Both the position numbers and the translations under genes were made by a program. Positions 38,599 through 50,870 of a stretch of DNA of 64,000 bases are shown piece after piece. This DNA is from Amphirosellinia nigrospora (Eukaryota; Ascomycota; Sordariomycetes; Xylariales; Xylariaceae). Where the stretch lies: contig SCHM01000001.1 of the NCBI GenBank assembly GCA_004123355.1, forward strand, positions 11,356,193 to 11,420,192, written 5' to 3'. Every line of letters starts with the position of its first letter. Position 1 is the first letter of the stretch. A model generated the notes under the pieces. That model had not been told where the DNA came from. It was given only the letters and a program-made list of their open reading frames with translations, and searched no databases.

Positions 38599-40330
38599 GA
38601 TGAGATATGGCGAAGGTTTTTGGGGGAGCGATGAACCTAAGGATATCCTGATTTCTGCTGCAACTCAAGTGGCAGCCGAGCACTTTATACTATCGTATTA
38701 CGGCCAGAATATCGGGCCCCTTGCTGATCACCATCGCAGCCCGTAAAACAACATTGGACGAACAATCAATAAACAAAATATCTATTCGTCAGCTGCAGTA
38801 GGCCGATGCAGTACCACGGTTCATCGGGTGACTAGCGTTGTTGGCTGAACCCTACGAACGAGGGACACCGTGACGCCAAGGGACGCTTGCAGATCATAAC
38901 TGCCGGTCGCATTGCATAACGCTGCGAGATGATTCAATATTGGCACGAAATGAGGCAAGACGTCCCACTTGATCCATTTAAACGCAAGACGAATTCAGCT
39001 GAAGCTTCAAATCAGGTAAGTAGCTGTGATCGCTGGCTGAGACACAACTGCAAGTGGCTAGACCAGGAGACTAGAGTTGTCTTGTATTGTTCTGGATGCG
39101 CAGCTCAGATGCACATTATCATATGACGAACACGACGAGTCCTGAGCGCACTGCAGGTTCATCCAGACAAGAAAAAAGCAAGGTTGCAACGAGCGTCGTG
39201 GTGACATCATTAATTTAGGCGACCCAATACGCTGTTTGGCTGCACGATGTAGCTACACCAGGATACCTACCGCAGACCAGTCGCATACTTTTCTTGCCAA
39301 TGTGCTAATGCATCGAATGATGAACCCAAAGGGATTTTCCTTGGTAATTTATACTAGAGGCTTGACACATTGCTTGATAGAGTAGTATTATTAGATGCAA
39401 TACGCTGTTTACAATGAGATGCCGCATGAAAACTACTTACTCAGTAGGCAGATCTACGGCTCCCGTACAACCAGATCGGGGAGTGTGCATACAGTTGTAA
39501 TCTTCACGCATCTCCATAAACCTTCCAGTATGAGCTCGCTCAGCGACCACGAAGAATCGAAGAATCCTAGTGTTCGGGCTTATTGGAGGCTCTACTTCGG
39601 GACCCATGTGTTTACGGGCCCGAATCATTAATAGGCGAGGCGGTACATGCTCCCGACCCTTGATGCATTTCCAGCCGGACGAGGCGGGTCCTCTTAGAAA
39701 CCAACCATGGTTGCTCCGGCTTCGGCACCGATCTTATTGCAATCCTCCTCCTTTTCAACATCCCACCGAACCTAGTGTAGAGCAGATGAGCCGGAGTACG
39801 ACGTAGCATCAGTCGTTGAGTGTGCTGCGTTGCTGGCCTTACTTCGGAGCGTACCAGAGGCGAACGGGCGGCAGCATAGTGTGTAGCAGTTGTCCGCTAA
39901 AGGGTCCGCGCAGGCCATACCATTTTACCTAAATGGCAGCTCTTCCCGTAGTTGACAAAGAGAACGTGCATGACATCCATAAGAGGTCTATCTAGGCCAT
40001 CGATTAGGGTGTTGGAACCGTCTCTCAGGGACCTCGGGATCATGTAGTCTTACGAGTTTTCTACTTGTAGTAATCAGCTCCGTCCACAGGGCACTACCGG
40101 CGATGGCCCTGGGTAGAAAAAGAAGATAAAGAAAAACATTCCTAGTGCCCTCGCTGGGGATTAAATCATCCCGTGGGCTTTCGTGCAGTGCTCTTTGTCT
40201 TATACTTGCCATCTTCAACTCCGAAAACGGTTATACGTACCATGAAAGGCTTGAGCGCACTCATGATTACGTTGTATCGAGTTCAAACTCGTACAGGTTC
40301 CACGTCCCGATTAACGCCGGTACAATAATC
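38599..40330. other. Long intergenic region, no gene recognised
   Basis: About 1.7 kb between divergently transcribed genes. Short frames at 39395-39631 and 39570-39806 have no protein-like features. Confidence 0.45.
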
Positions 40331-42212
40331 ATGGCAACCGAAGAGCAACACTTCAACTCGGCCGCGAGGTGGCCGAGTATTTCACTCGCCGTCCAAATAT
40401 TGAATTCGTGGGTTTGCCGGGTTAGGTCGACACGGAGGTGCTCGTACGTAGTTCCCAGAACCATATTTTTTCCAGCAAGCTTCAGAGTAGAAGATTGTCT
40501 TTCTTAAGAGAGAGTGTTAATATGTTTCCGGAGTCCTCATAAACTACGCTCCGTGTGAAAATAACTGACTCCGAGTGTTGCAGTGATACTAGAGGAGAAG
40601 GACAATCTGGGGCAGCTTTTTCGAAAGCTTGTGATAAAATACTCTCTCGGCGCATTAAGCAGCGATGCTAAATCAGACGCGGACGCCGATCTTCGAAACG
40701 AGTACATGTGGCTAGAAATGCTAAGGGGAGCCGAGCACATTGTCCGATTGGTGCCTTTTGCTGATTGCTCGCTGAACCTGCCGGGGATATCTACCGGCGA
40801 GACTACGTTCGAGGACTCGTTGGACAAAATGAGGATCACACAAGAAGCTCAGAAGAATGAAGGAGAAACAAGTGTCAGAGGTGCCAAGATCTCCAAAATA
40901 CCTGTACCAGTTCGGAGGAGTCCTACCTTTGCCTTAGAATATGTTCCGAATGGCACGGTGTTCCATTTTGTAAACAGGCTCAGAAGGGCAAGCAGCTCAT
41001 TCCTAACCGGATTATGTGGAGATTTTGGCTTTGCAGTAAGCGATCGCGTGATGTCTGGTGTTGTTCCCCCTCTTATATGTAAAATGCTAATTAATGCCAA
41101 TGGCAGTGGTTCGCCAGTGCGTGGCAATGGCCTTCCCACCTATGCAATCAGCCGAAAACTACAGTCCAATACGAGAACGAATTGACTTGAATCGCGAATT
41201 CTTCACACTGACCCAGAATTCGCCACAGTTAGTATTATTAGTTGTTTATTCCTCGATTTGGGAAAGTTTTTGCTACTGTATGCCATGTATTATGCATACT
41301 CCCGAAGAACCCCTATTTAGTCAGTTTCCTTTTATGAACGGAAGTTCCTAACTTGTAGTTTCTCAAAGCATGGAAAACTTCCTGATTGCAGAGCAATCAT
41401 CCCTATTCCCAGATAGCGACCATGACCCAGGTGTACCTCCAGTTAAGGGCACGTATAAAACCTTTCCGTACTTAATTCTTTACTCTTTGCGAACACTCCA
41501 AGATCTCGGCTAACTTGTTTTATTCATGCAGTTAGTGAGAAAGTGTCCAAAGAATTAAAGGCTGAAATAAATCATTACGTGGTCATGGTGAATTAAGCGT
41601 AGTATGCCGGCTAATCCTAACTATAGCTGATCGACTTTGGCCGGGGAAAATGGAAAATCCAGAGGATTACAAAGACGAAAAGTGGGTTAAATATTCACCT
41701 TGGTTGAAGAACTACCCTTGTACTGATAGCATCACCTCTACCAGCCTTGCCAATATCTACGAATGTGGAACCAGGATAAATCTCTGGGGTGCCGCCACTG
41801 TAATGTTGCCTCCCTGGTTATAATTAGAACATGAGAGCCGTCTAACTTAAACTAGGCCATGATGGAGGTAGCCTGTCCTCTCGCGCCTGACGATGAACTC
41901 GAGATTGACGAGGAAGTTCCCTATAGTTACTGGAAGGATAACAGACAGGAGGTGGTTGTGACGCTTGCCTCTCAAGCTCTGAGGGAAAGTGCTGAGATGG
42001 ACCAGGACTTACGAGATATTCTTGCTAGGTGTATGGCACCGAATGTAGAATATATCCCACCCATATCAGAGGTCCTTGCTCAGGCTGAAGATAAAGTCGC
42101 CAATAGAGGGGCTCATGACGACCCATGGCTCGAGGGGATGATGGATGTTGAGGAGACGGATAGCTACATCCGAGGGTTTCTCCAAAATTTCATATTCAAT
42201 GCATCAACTTAA
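40331..42212 (+). CDS. Fungal protein-kinase-like gene, possible pseudokinase
   Basis: A kinase fold of the fungal-expanded family with long inserts. Seen in changing frames: REVAEYFTRRPNIEFVG, a glycine loop GLGRHGGA, and then, after the intron 40444-40583, VIKYSLG (the ATP-site Lys). Next come LRNEYMWLEMLRGAEHIVRL, the insert LNLPGISTGE, PTFALEYVPNGTVFHF (hinge), IPNRIMWRFWLC, and MVRQCVAMAFPP after a 70-nt intron. The catalytic loop reads VSQSMENFLIAEQ, where the HxD Asp position is Ser, while LIDFG (the DFG motif) is intact near 41626-41643. A closing helical region (MMEVACPLAPDDELEIDE ...) is followed by TAA 42210-42212. Breaks near 40360-40440 and 40990 were bridged by eye. Function unknown; such kinases are often lineage-specific. 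Confidence 0.68.
40444..40583 (+). repeat. Introner-like intron copy A (140 nt)
   Basis: Lies between the glycine loop and VIKYSL of the kinase-like gene. It starts GTACGTAG and ends AATAACTGACTCCGAG followed by TGTTGCAG. The preceding CTACGCTCCGTGTGAAA block matches the same position in copies B and C. Confidence 0.68.
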
Positions 42213-44238
42213 CCAAGATCGGGGACTACATAAGGGCAGATCCCGACCACTTGCTTTTGTCCCAACTACAATTTACCATTCTGTACCCCGGGAGTGGAAT
42301 TAAGGCTAGAAAGCGTTATGTGTCATGGAACGCTACGGCAAACTCTGGGTAGCTCAGGGCTATGGGTGTGGGATGAGGTTCGTGTGTATATACTAAGTAA
42401 TAGATTCTAGCGATAATTAGACTGGGGTTTCTCTCCTCAATACGCCATACCCAAAACACTAGCAGTGTGGAATGTGGCGATATGATGGGACACTAGGAGT
42501 ACTGGACGACAAGCGCATTCTGTACGACATAAGCATGCTTGACAGTCTTTTAAGCTCCATAAAACTCAAGCGAGAAAAGCCGAGATCCATCTTCGATAAC
42601 AGTGCGCAATTTACCACATTAAGACGTTCCAATTAGTTCTCGCTGGCCCAGTGCAATGAGCAAAATAGTATAAATTATACCTTATCGTACCCTTGTATCA
42701 AACAGTCAGATATCGTTTTAAGATAGTGCACTGTTAGCCTATCATCATCGATATCATACATCGCGAGGATATGGGGGTGCCTCGAAGGAAACTATGATTA
42801 CCCCCCGGCATATTGCTCATTTGTCGGTCTTCTCGATAATTATAGATATAATCATCAACCCTAACGTACCACATTCTCATATTATTGCTCAAACGTTACA
42901 TCCGAGTATTCCAGTGAAGCTTATGGAATGTGAGACAAAAAAGGAGACTGCGTGAGCAAAGAACTAGGCCTCTTTAAACGGAACATGCCCTCAACTCGAC
43001 GCCATCTATTTGGCGTCATCGAGGCAAAGCGGCCGGCTTAATCGCAATGCACTATCGGCCCTCTTAGAGCACAGGTCTCGAGTAATACGTCATACAACAT
43101 AACAGCGTTGTGCGCAGAAACCCCCTAATCTAACGCCTTCTGAAATTTAATATCATGCTGCGTTAAGACGTCGGTTTTATGGTTAAGAGGAGATTAAGCC
43201 TAGTGATATAGTACCTAAAGTTTAGAGATGTTCACATAACTTTACGGGGGGTAAGGTGGGAATTATGAAGTACTCGATCCCCAAAGCAGAGCAACATATC
43301 TAAGGGCATTGAATGAAAGAGCATCGAGAACAACATGGCATCGGTTCCCGTTGTTATATATTCGTGTCAATTATTATTCTGCGATCAACCACTTCACACG
43401 GCGTCGAGTTGCCTGGGCTCCATTACCAGCAGTCCGGAGCAGACTGCGGCCATTCGAAACCGACTTAAACCCGATTAACTCGGTAATTAATCAGCTAACC
43501 TTGCGCTACGGCCTAGTGTGGACCTCGGCTCCGGCTGTAAAGAGCTGTGGAATTATGCTCTACCTCCTCCGCCGCTAGGTTAGTGTAGGATGTTCCCCAG
43601 TTAACGCTACCGTAAATATTGTCTCCATTAAGCTCGCGCCTGCAGGGGAGTATGCGCCAGATCGTACACTACGCTGTACCTCCTGGACACCGCTTAGTCC
43701 AATAACACTCAATCAACCTGTTCGTTGGCTAGTTGTATGTAGCTTGGTGAGATGAGACCTATGTCACGCCCAATGGAAACTTTCCTGTACCGAAGGAGAC
43801 GAAGCCACAGGGGGTACTAGAATGATAGGAAAGCGGTGAGCGATAAGAGGTAGAGGGTTGAGTTGCTATGGCTAGTATATTTCCACTATCGATGGAGGGA
43901 CATTGACGACTCCATTATGCTGCGATCCTAGCTTAACCTTTACCGCTTCGAGCATTCTAAGATAACCCCCGGTCATTCAGCAATATTTGCCCCAACAGGA
44001 TAACTAAGTAGTATCTACTCTGGGATAAGCCTACTTCCCTCATTTTCTCCAATATCCTTGCTGTCCATTTTACCTAGGTAATTTAGATGAGTAAACAGAT
44101 CTCTACCTTCTCGGCCCATATTATAAAGTAGATTCGTTCTCATTAATTAGGAGTGTATATATCACATCCTGTTTTTAAGTTGTATTATTGTCATTGTCTC
44201 CTTTGACTTCGGTTCTTCCGAATTCAGGTCATTTCGCA
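42213..44238. other. Intergenic, 2 kb without a recognisable gene
   Basis: AT-leaning spacer. One 89-codon frame at 43309-43578 has no motif. TTACCTAGGTAA at 44070-44081 is an example of the recurrent palindromic TACCTAGGTA motif. Confidence 0.45.
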
Positions 44239-45993
44239 ATGGTTATTCATTCGAGATGGGAGGCTCCCATCCCTAACGGCTCTCTGCCGAAATGGGTGTT
44301 TGGGTCTTCGTTTGGCTCTCTTCCGGCCACACCTCAATTCATAGATCCGGATCGCCCGGAAAGTCGTGTTATCACAAGAGCCGGTTACCGATTATGGTCG
44401 AAGCGGATAGCTTTAGGGCTGCAGCGGGCGGGTCTGAAGACGGGTGACCGCGTACTGCTCTTCTCGGGAAACAACATATTCTTCCCCTCGGTTTTCATGG
44501 GCGTTCTTATGGCCGGGGGTATTTACTGGCGCAAACCCTAGCTTCGTAGCCCGAGAGCTTGCTTACCAGTTGAAAGACAGCGGGCGTATATTCTTATCGC
44601 TGCCGACGCCAGCATGGAGATTGCTATAGAAGCTGCGGAGCAGGTCGGGCTACCGAAAAGCCGCGTGTATAGCTTCGACGCGACGGGGTTAGACGAGCAA
44701 AAAGGCAAGGGCCGTCTGGGATCTCGGCACTGGACAGACCTTCTCGCATCCGAAACTGATGCCGCCAAGTTTGACTGGGTTGAACCTACAGACTCGAAAA
44801 CAACTACGTGCTGTTTGAATTACAGCTCGGGAACGACGGGTGTTCCTAAAGGTGTCGAGGTCACTCATTATTCCTATGTGGCTAATGGCGCACAGGTGAA
44901 ATTTCTCGAGGACTTGGATCCTGAAATTGCAGACAAAAGGAAGACATATCGTCACCTGTGTTTTTACCTTGCTATCATGCATACGGCCAGACATACTTCT
45001 CGTCGATTTTCCCACATATCGGAGTTCCGGTGTACATCATGCCCTCATTTGACTTCGAAAAAATGCTGCAGCACATCCAAAAGTATCGCATTTCGCATAT
45101 AGTAGCTGTCCCGCTATCATTTATTGCGCTTGCGAAGCATCCATCAACACGGAAATACGACTTGAGCAGTGTACAATCTGTAGGCTCCGGGGCTGCTCCT
45201 CTTGGCCTTGAGATCTCCGATGAATTATCGAAGCTATGGCCAGCAGGCGTCATGAACGTCCGTCAGGGTTGGGGTATGACCGAATTGACGTGCACGGCTA
45301 CTTCTTGGGACCCTAACAGCGAGTCACTTCGGACGTCTTCGGTCGGCGAGATTATGCCCAACTGTAAGGCGCGTATAATTAGTACAGACGGTTCCGGTGA
45401 AATCACGAAGCCAAATGAAAGGGGCGAGATATGGGTCTCAGGGCCACGGTAATGAAGGGTTATTGGCAGAAACCTGAAGCTACGGCCAGCACCGTCCACA
45501 CCGACCCCGATGGAACGCGCTGGCTAAAGACGGGCGATGTCGCATATATTGAGAAGTACGAGCCGGAGGCAGGTGGTTCATCGTTGATCGTATCAAGGAA
45601 CTTATCAAGGTGAAGGGTAATCAAGTAGCGCCGGCTGAGCTCGAGGCACTCTTACTTGACAACAATGCTGTTGTAGACGCGGCTGTTGTCGGAGTTACCA
45701 TTAATGGAGGGAAGTCCCACGAGCATACATTGTCCGGAATCCCGCAGTCAATGTAACGGAACAGGAAATCGCGAAATGGATGGAGAAGCGGGTTATCCAC
45801 TACAAAAGGTTGAAAGGTGGCGTCAAGTTCGTCGACGCCATCCCAAAGAACCCAGTAAGTTTCCCAATGGTGTTTAGAAACTCTCAAAGCTAACGTGAGT
45901 GCCTAGTCTGGCAAGATCCTGCGGAAGCAGCTTAGGGATCTCGCTGCGAAAGAAGTTGGGGATAGAAAACCGACGGATTCAAAGCTAGCTTGA
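44239..45993 (+). CDS. 4-coumarate-CoA-ligase-like acyl-activating enzyme (AMP-binding)
   Basis: An ANL-superfamily ligase that adenylates a carboxylic acid and transfers it to CoA. Seen: [20 protein letters not shown]; the P-loop [103 protein letters not shown]; and, after the intron at 45856-45905, SGKILRKQL with the catalytic Lys. Length (about 560 residues) is normal. The C-terminus ends ...DSKLA, one residue beyond the peroxisomal SKL tripeptide typical of relatives. One-base breaks lie near 44515, 44583, 44963, 45445, 45573 and 45710, nearly all in G, C or T runs. Substrate unknown; fungal relatives activate phenylpropanoid or fatty acids. Confidence 0.88.
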
Positions 45994-47040
45994 AAAGCGG
46001 CATCACTCAGTTTCATGACGAGTTGGGTACTATACTACACCGGTGTAGAAATAAGATTTATGAAGGGAGTCTGCGTGCTAAAACCCAATACTGGTTTCGA
46101 ATAGCCTCACTACTGTTTGTTGCACTCGGGTTTAGCCTTGGCCTCGTTTAGGTATTTTAGTGTAATATACTAGACAAGTGAATCCAGATTAGTTGAGACA
46201 TGCAGGTCTTCACAGTATTCATGATATGCAGGGCCGAGTCTCAAGGATGCATGACACTTGTCGATGGTTATTGATACAGCTACTCTGTCATACTGTATTA
46301 GAAATGACACTTCGGATACAATTACGATCTACAGAGGAGTGCTAATCCGATAAGGTTTCGTTATTCGATGTCACATGGCCAAGCTATAGACAGGTAAGAG
46401 CATATTGCTAGAGATAATTGGGCTATCGGTGGAAGTGGCCACGATGAGATAGCACCTACTCGAGGGGTCATTTCACACATCGTGCCAGCCCCTTTCGCGT
46501 CTAGGTTTTCGAAATGATAGTCAAGCTCGACCAAGGCACTCGAACTGAAACGACAATTCTATAGTAATGCTATCAAATACTTAAGCACAATCCCCCATTT
46601 TTTCTTACCTACCTACTCCTGTGTCTACATCTAGTTCCACTCCGATCTTAACTTCAACCTCGACTAGAACTCCGAAGCCAGCTGGTCCGTAAACAAATAG
46701 TTGGTACAAGCATATCCGTGTCGCTTTAAAATTCTCGCTGAAGACTGGCTGCTTTTTACGCGAGTACAATATAAAGCGGTCTAGATAGTACCCTCACCCG
46801 GTCCATCTCACGCCACAACAACGTCCAAAGCCAAGCTATCCTCAAAATCTAGTCAGAATAAGACTCGACAATCAATTCTCGCCGTTGACAAAACTCTCCC
46901 GGAGATAGGGCGACTTTACGAGCTAGCCCCATAGAGAGAAAAGGGTTTTGTTCGACACTCCAAAACCCGGATCATAACAATAGTGATGACGAGCAACTCT
47001 GTTCCAACTATCAGGTCGGCAATGAGGTTCCTGAGCTAGG
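45994..47040. other. Intergenic, no gene recognised
   Basis: AT-leaning spacer with CTTACCTACCTACT at about 46605. No protein-like open frame. Confidence 0.45.
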
Positions 47041-48606
47041 ACTTGAAGCACTTGGATCAAATGGAATGTGGTATCTCTAATAGTGAGGAGATTGATGATG
47101 GCGCCATTCCTATTCTATCACCCCGGACCCCGAGACTTGAACTAGGATTGCTGAACCATGCTATAGAAAGCTTGAAGCCTGGCGAATGGCCAAACGGGAC
47201 GCGGTTGACTTGGCGATACACCAGCCAGCGACTGAACCTTGAGTTCGGTCTTCATTTGCTCTCATTCTTCGCTCCTCGGTGCCAAGATAATGGAATGCTC
47301 GAGCTCTGAGGTGACGATGGACGAACTGACACGTCGCCACAATTGGCTTCATGTTATTCTGCCTGGCCATCTATTGATTCCCGTTAGTTGGACGAATCAC
47401 TGGGTCCTCTATCTCACGGAGTAAAAACGACGCCATTGAGAGCATTAACGGTATATATCTACATCCACGGGACACTCTCCCATCGGGACGGTACTCAAGG
47501 CAAACTCCTCCGCTATAATTTGAGCCAAAAATCGCAAGACCCTACACTTCTTGGCTATACCGGTGTATGCCTCCGCACTTTTATAGGTCGGTTCCATCAT
47601 AGCCACGAACGTTCGTCAGGTTCCGACATGCCAAATCAGCCGCTCATAAGCTCTCGGCCTCACTTGCAAAAGGATACCGCACCATATCTGGACACTATGT
47701 TGTTAGCACTACCTCGACTGTTTTTGACCTCCAGGAGCCCAGTCAGCATCGACGTTCGCCTTCATCGTTCTATCATGCCTGGTTCCTAGAACCTCCTGCC
47801 ACGGTCTTTTTTAGCTGCTCGTTTCTTGACTGCGCCACTTGTGGTCCCGACTAGTCCATTTACCCCATTAGGCGGTAACTTAGAGCAAGCATTGATGCGC
47901 GCCTTGCTACTGAAAGAGAGCGCTCATACTGAACTTGTCGAAGACGAGCTGTTTTACGAAATCAAATCCTACGTTTTTCGTCAGTGCGAATTTCTCGATC
48001 GTATAGGAGGAAGGATGGGGGTGAGAGAATTCCAGATGTGGGTGGCAGCGACGATGAAGGCTAAGGGAGTCTCCATACATCCTCCAAGAAAACAGTGCGC
48101 GGGAATGAGCGTGCGGCTCGAGTTGATGGGAGTAACCGCGGGCCTCGCCCCTCTCTACGCTACCCATAGCAAGAACTTTATTGGATACCTAGTACCGGCT
48201 TCAACAAAATATTGACCGAAAGTATAGCCACAAAAGCATAGCGTTGGAAGCATGCGTATCCACTATTCGGAATCCGAACCAAGCGGCAGCCGCCATTGAT
48301 TGGGATTTTCACGCCGGCAGCGAGGACAAGCAAGCTATAGACAGCATGGGGCTTACTAGTGATCGCGTCGAGAAGTTCGGTCTATCTTATCACGAAGTCA
48401 CGAACAGACTATCTGTATATAGCTATGTTACGTCTACGGGGATAGTTCTAGTGACCTTCAAGCAACAACAAGTATCGATGACCTACTCCATATATCATAG
48501 AATACTTGACACGTCTATAAATTACATAGTAACCCTTGACGCCAGGGCCTTGTATTTTCTGCGGGAGTTGAATGGCATCACGCAGGCCATCTCGCTTGTT
48601 GTATAG
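47041..48606 (+). pseudogene. Decayed gene region, possibly Ulp1/C48-protease-like
   Basis: Protein-like stretches occur in several plus-strand frames but no continuous gene can be built. One part reads ILSPRTPRLELGLLNHAIES ... LKPGEWPNGTRLTWRY, then ILPGHLLIPVSWTNHWVLYL. The latter resembles the catalytic-His NHWVL block of Ulp1-like (C48) proteases common in fungal mobile-element-associated genes. It continues with KNDAIESINGIYLHPRDT. Further frames (47826-48215 and 48244-48606) look protein-like (EDELFYEIKSYVFRQCEFLD) but are unassigned. The C48 assignment rests on one short motif and is weak. Confidence 0.35.
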
Positions 48607-48759
48607 CGCGTAGAGGCGTAGTATCGGTCAAATTATCCGCGTAACTCGCCACAATCAGACAAGAGCAGTAAAGAATCGAGTGCTGGGGAGGTATGGTTAC
48701 CTCGCGAGTCTAGGTGAGCGCCTCTTCAAATCGGATGTTCTCACGGAATAAAAACGACG

Positions 48760-48786
48760 CCGTTAATACTCCGAGAGTATTAACGG
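48760..48786. repeat. Perfect 12-bp hairpin inside a duplicated fragment
   Basis: CCGTTAATACTC and its reverse complement GAGTATTAACGG flank a 3-base loop (CGA). The surrounding sequence (TCTCACGGAATAAAAACGAC at about 48740) is a second copy of TCTCACGGAGTAAAAACGAC at about 47413. Similarity between the copies runs on to TATTAACGGTATAT/CATTAACGGTATAT and beyond. Confidence 0.6.
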
Positions 48787-48924
48787 TATATGTATCCACT
48801 TCTACGCGACAGATGTCGCCGAGTTTTTGGTGAACTGCTGATTGAAAAGCCAGAGCAGGATGTCAGAAAGATCACCCAGATGGCAGTGCGAATTATAATA
48901 ATTCCTATCATTTTAGAAGCCTAA

Positions 48925-49066
48925 TCGGTATAACGATTGAATAAGTAGAATAACAGAGCCGTATAAATAGATAAATACAACCCATGATACAACTATTCAA
49001 GCACTATTTATTAATTAATCGGGCATATACGGTTCTATTGTTCTACTTATAAAGCCGTTGTGCCGA
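48925..49066. mobile_element. MITE-like inverted-repeat element, about 142 bp
   Basis: Two arms of about 43 bp are inverted copies: 48925-48967 (TCGGTATAACG ... AAGTAGAATAACAGAGCCG) and 49025-49066 (ATACGGTTCTATTGTTCTAC ... CCGTTGTGCCGA). About ten mismatches separate them, mostly transitions, around a 57-bp AT-rich centre. No coding capacity. It lies just beyond the 3' end of the DUF1996 gene, so a long terminator-like hairpin is an alternative, but the arm length favours a miniature transposon. A target duplication is not clear. Confidence 0.55.
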
Positions 49067-49086
49067 ATTGTCGGTAAACAAGTCCC

Positions 49087-50870
49087 TCATTTGTCCACAG
49101 GCATGCCTCCAGGAAGCTCATCAAGCCCTGTACAGCAGAATATCAGTATGATTTATTCGCACGGGAATCAATAACTGGGAATTATACTTACAGCCGTCAA
49201 TAGTCTCATCAACGACAGCCTTGACGGAGCACTGGTTTCCTTGCGGGATGCTCTGACTCTTGAGCTGAGGACAATTGATATTACAGTTGGTGTCCATTGC
49301 AGTTTGCAGAGCATTGCCTCGCCACCCGAACACGTAGTCTCCATGGTTTCCAAATCCGGCTATATAATATCGATTAGCAAAGCACAGCGAACACATATCA
49401 CGTAGGAAACAAAAAGGGGGGGAGAGGAGCCTGGGTAAGGCAACTTATTGGGGAATGAATCGACGAGAAAGAAAATATTGGATATAAATGACACACTCTT
49501 ATCACCAAACGACCATACGAATGGTTGGGAACCGTCCTCGGGCCAGTCTGCTTGGTTATTGAACTGTGTCGTATCCCAAATCACCTCGTAGAACACTGTG
49601 GGATCTTGACGGGATGAGTTGCCGGGCACTGGGTATTCGATATTAGTAATTACTTATCAAAACGTCCGGATAGGTGTTCCTTACGGGTCCATTCGACTCA
49701 AATGTTCCACTGGACGGGTACGCAACGTGGCTTGAATGGTCCGGGGGATCAAGAGTCTTGCCATCCCAGCAACTGCGTAGAGCGGGCCATTGAGTCAATA
49801 AAGGTGATACAGGCTATAAAATAATGAAGAAAGGGCCGAATTGACTTACGTTGGGAAGCGAACGTTAACCATAATGCCGTACGGGCAGGCCTGTTTCGGG
49901 AAATATGGGGTCTCGCCGTCGCGTGTCATCGGGCTTTTCAGACACTGCAACACTCTGAGTTAGTTATTGCTATTTAAAGCTAATATGTAAAAATTTTCGA
50001 TTTCGAATGTTCTAGATAGTCTCTTGACCAAAAGAGACGCATGGTGCCCAAAAGGTTGCCAAACTAGTAGGAAAATGACATCGAGAATTACTCACGGTGT
50101 ATGTAAGCTGGCGGGGGACCTTGCTTTGATCCCGGTTATTAGGGTCGCCGACGATCATACGGAATCCCTTTTATGATTTGAAAATTAGCTTGGGGGATGC
50201 CCTACTGTAAGTCTATTGAGCTTAGTTGCAAGAAGACGGAGAATACGTACAGGCTTAAACGCCGTCACCTTGCCCTGGCCGCTGATAACTGGCGTATAAT
50301 AGATCGTCATCCCGCCGGAGGACTGCTCAAATCCTACATTGCCCTTCTGCGGAACGCGCTTGAATGTTCCGTTGCGGGCTTGGAAGTACAAGACTGCTGT
50401 CTGCCTTGTGTAAGCGTCATTCACCTCGGTAGCGACCCTCGCGGCGTAGAAGAACTCTAGCGCAACACCGGGATTATAATAATCAACGCACTAAGATATA
50501 TCAGCATAATTCCAGAGCTAGGTATACGCGTGTATACTGACCCCAGTAGTTTGAGAAGTCTTCTGCAAAAGTACACGTGGTACAGGTTGCTTGCGACGGA
50601 ATGTCAAGACTCGCCGGGTCCATCGAAGCCTTAAAGGCATTCTGTCCCGAAATGTTAGTTAGTACACTTGATCTCCTTTGAAGTCAGTCTTGATTTAGCA
50701 CGTACGCCGCCGATGATCTGGTGAAGATGCGGGCTACCCGTCACGCCAGGGTTGACTAGCGGGTCGAGTCGCTCTACCACAAGTTGAGAGCACGAGAACC
50801 GAAGAAGAGCCAAGGCATTAGGCACTAATAGCGCCAACCCAGCAGCGGTGTATCGTAGCTGAAGCTGCAT
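49087..50870 (-). CDS. Secreted DUF1996-domain protein
   Basis: A fungal extracellular protein of the DUF1996 family (function not established; members are often secreted and some carry WSC domains). Exons joined by eye give a signal peptide (MQLQLRYTAAGLALLVPNAL) and then LRFSCSQLVVERLDPLVNPG. Next come SPHLHQIIGGNAFKASMDPA, ATCTTCTFAEDFSNYWGA, VLYFQARNGTFKRVPQ, GGMTIYYTPV, KVTAFKPGFRMIVGDPNNRD and CPYGIMVNVRFPSCWDGKTL. The C-terminal part has DPPDHSSHVAYP, GNHGDYVFGWRGNALQ and the final LDELPGGMPVDK. At least seven introns are needed. One (49945-50095, 151 nt) is of the repeated intron type, and two others are about 137 and 145 nt. The stop is TGA 49087-49089. No WSC domain seen. Confidence 0.88.
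49945..50095 (-). repeat. Introner-like intron copy D (151 nt)
   Basis: Within the DUF1996 gene between ACC and TGT codons (RQLTYT|CLKSP). It starts GTGAGTAATTCTCGATG and ends AATAACTAACTCAGAG then TGTTGCAG. It has the same length as copy C and differs from the shared 3' block by two substitutions (TGACTCC to TAACTCA). Confidence 0.68.
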
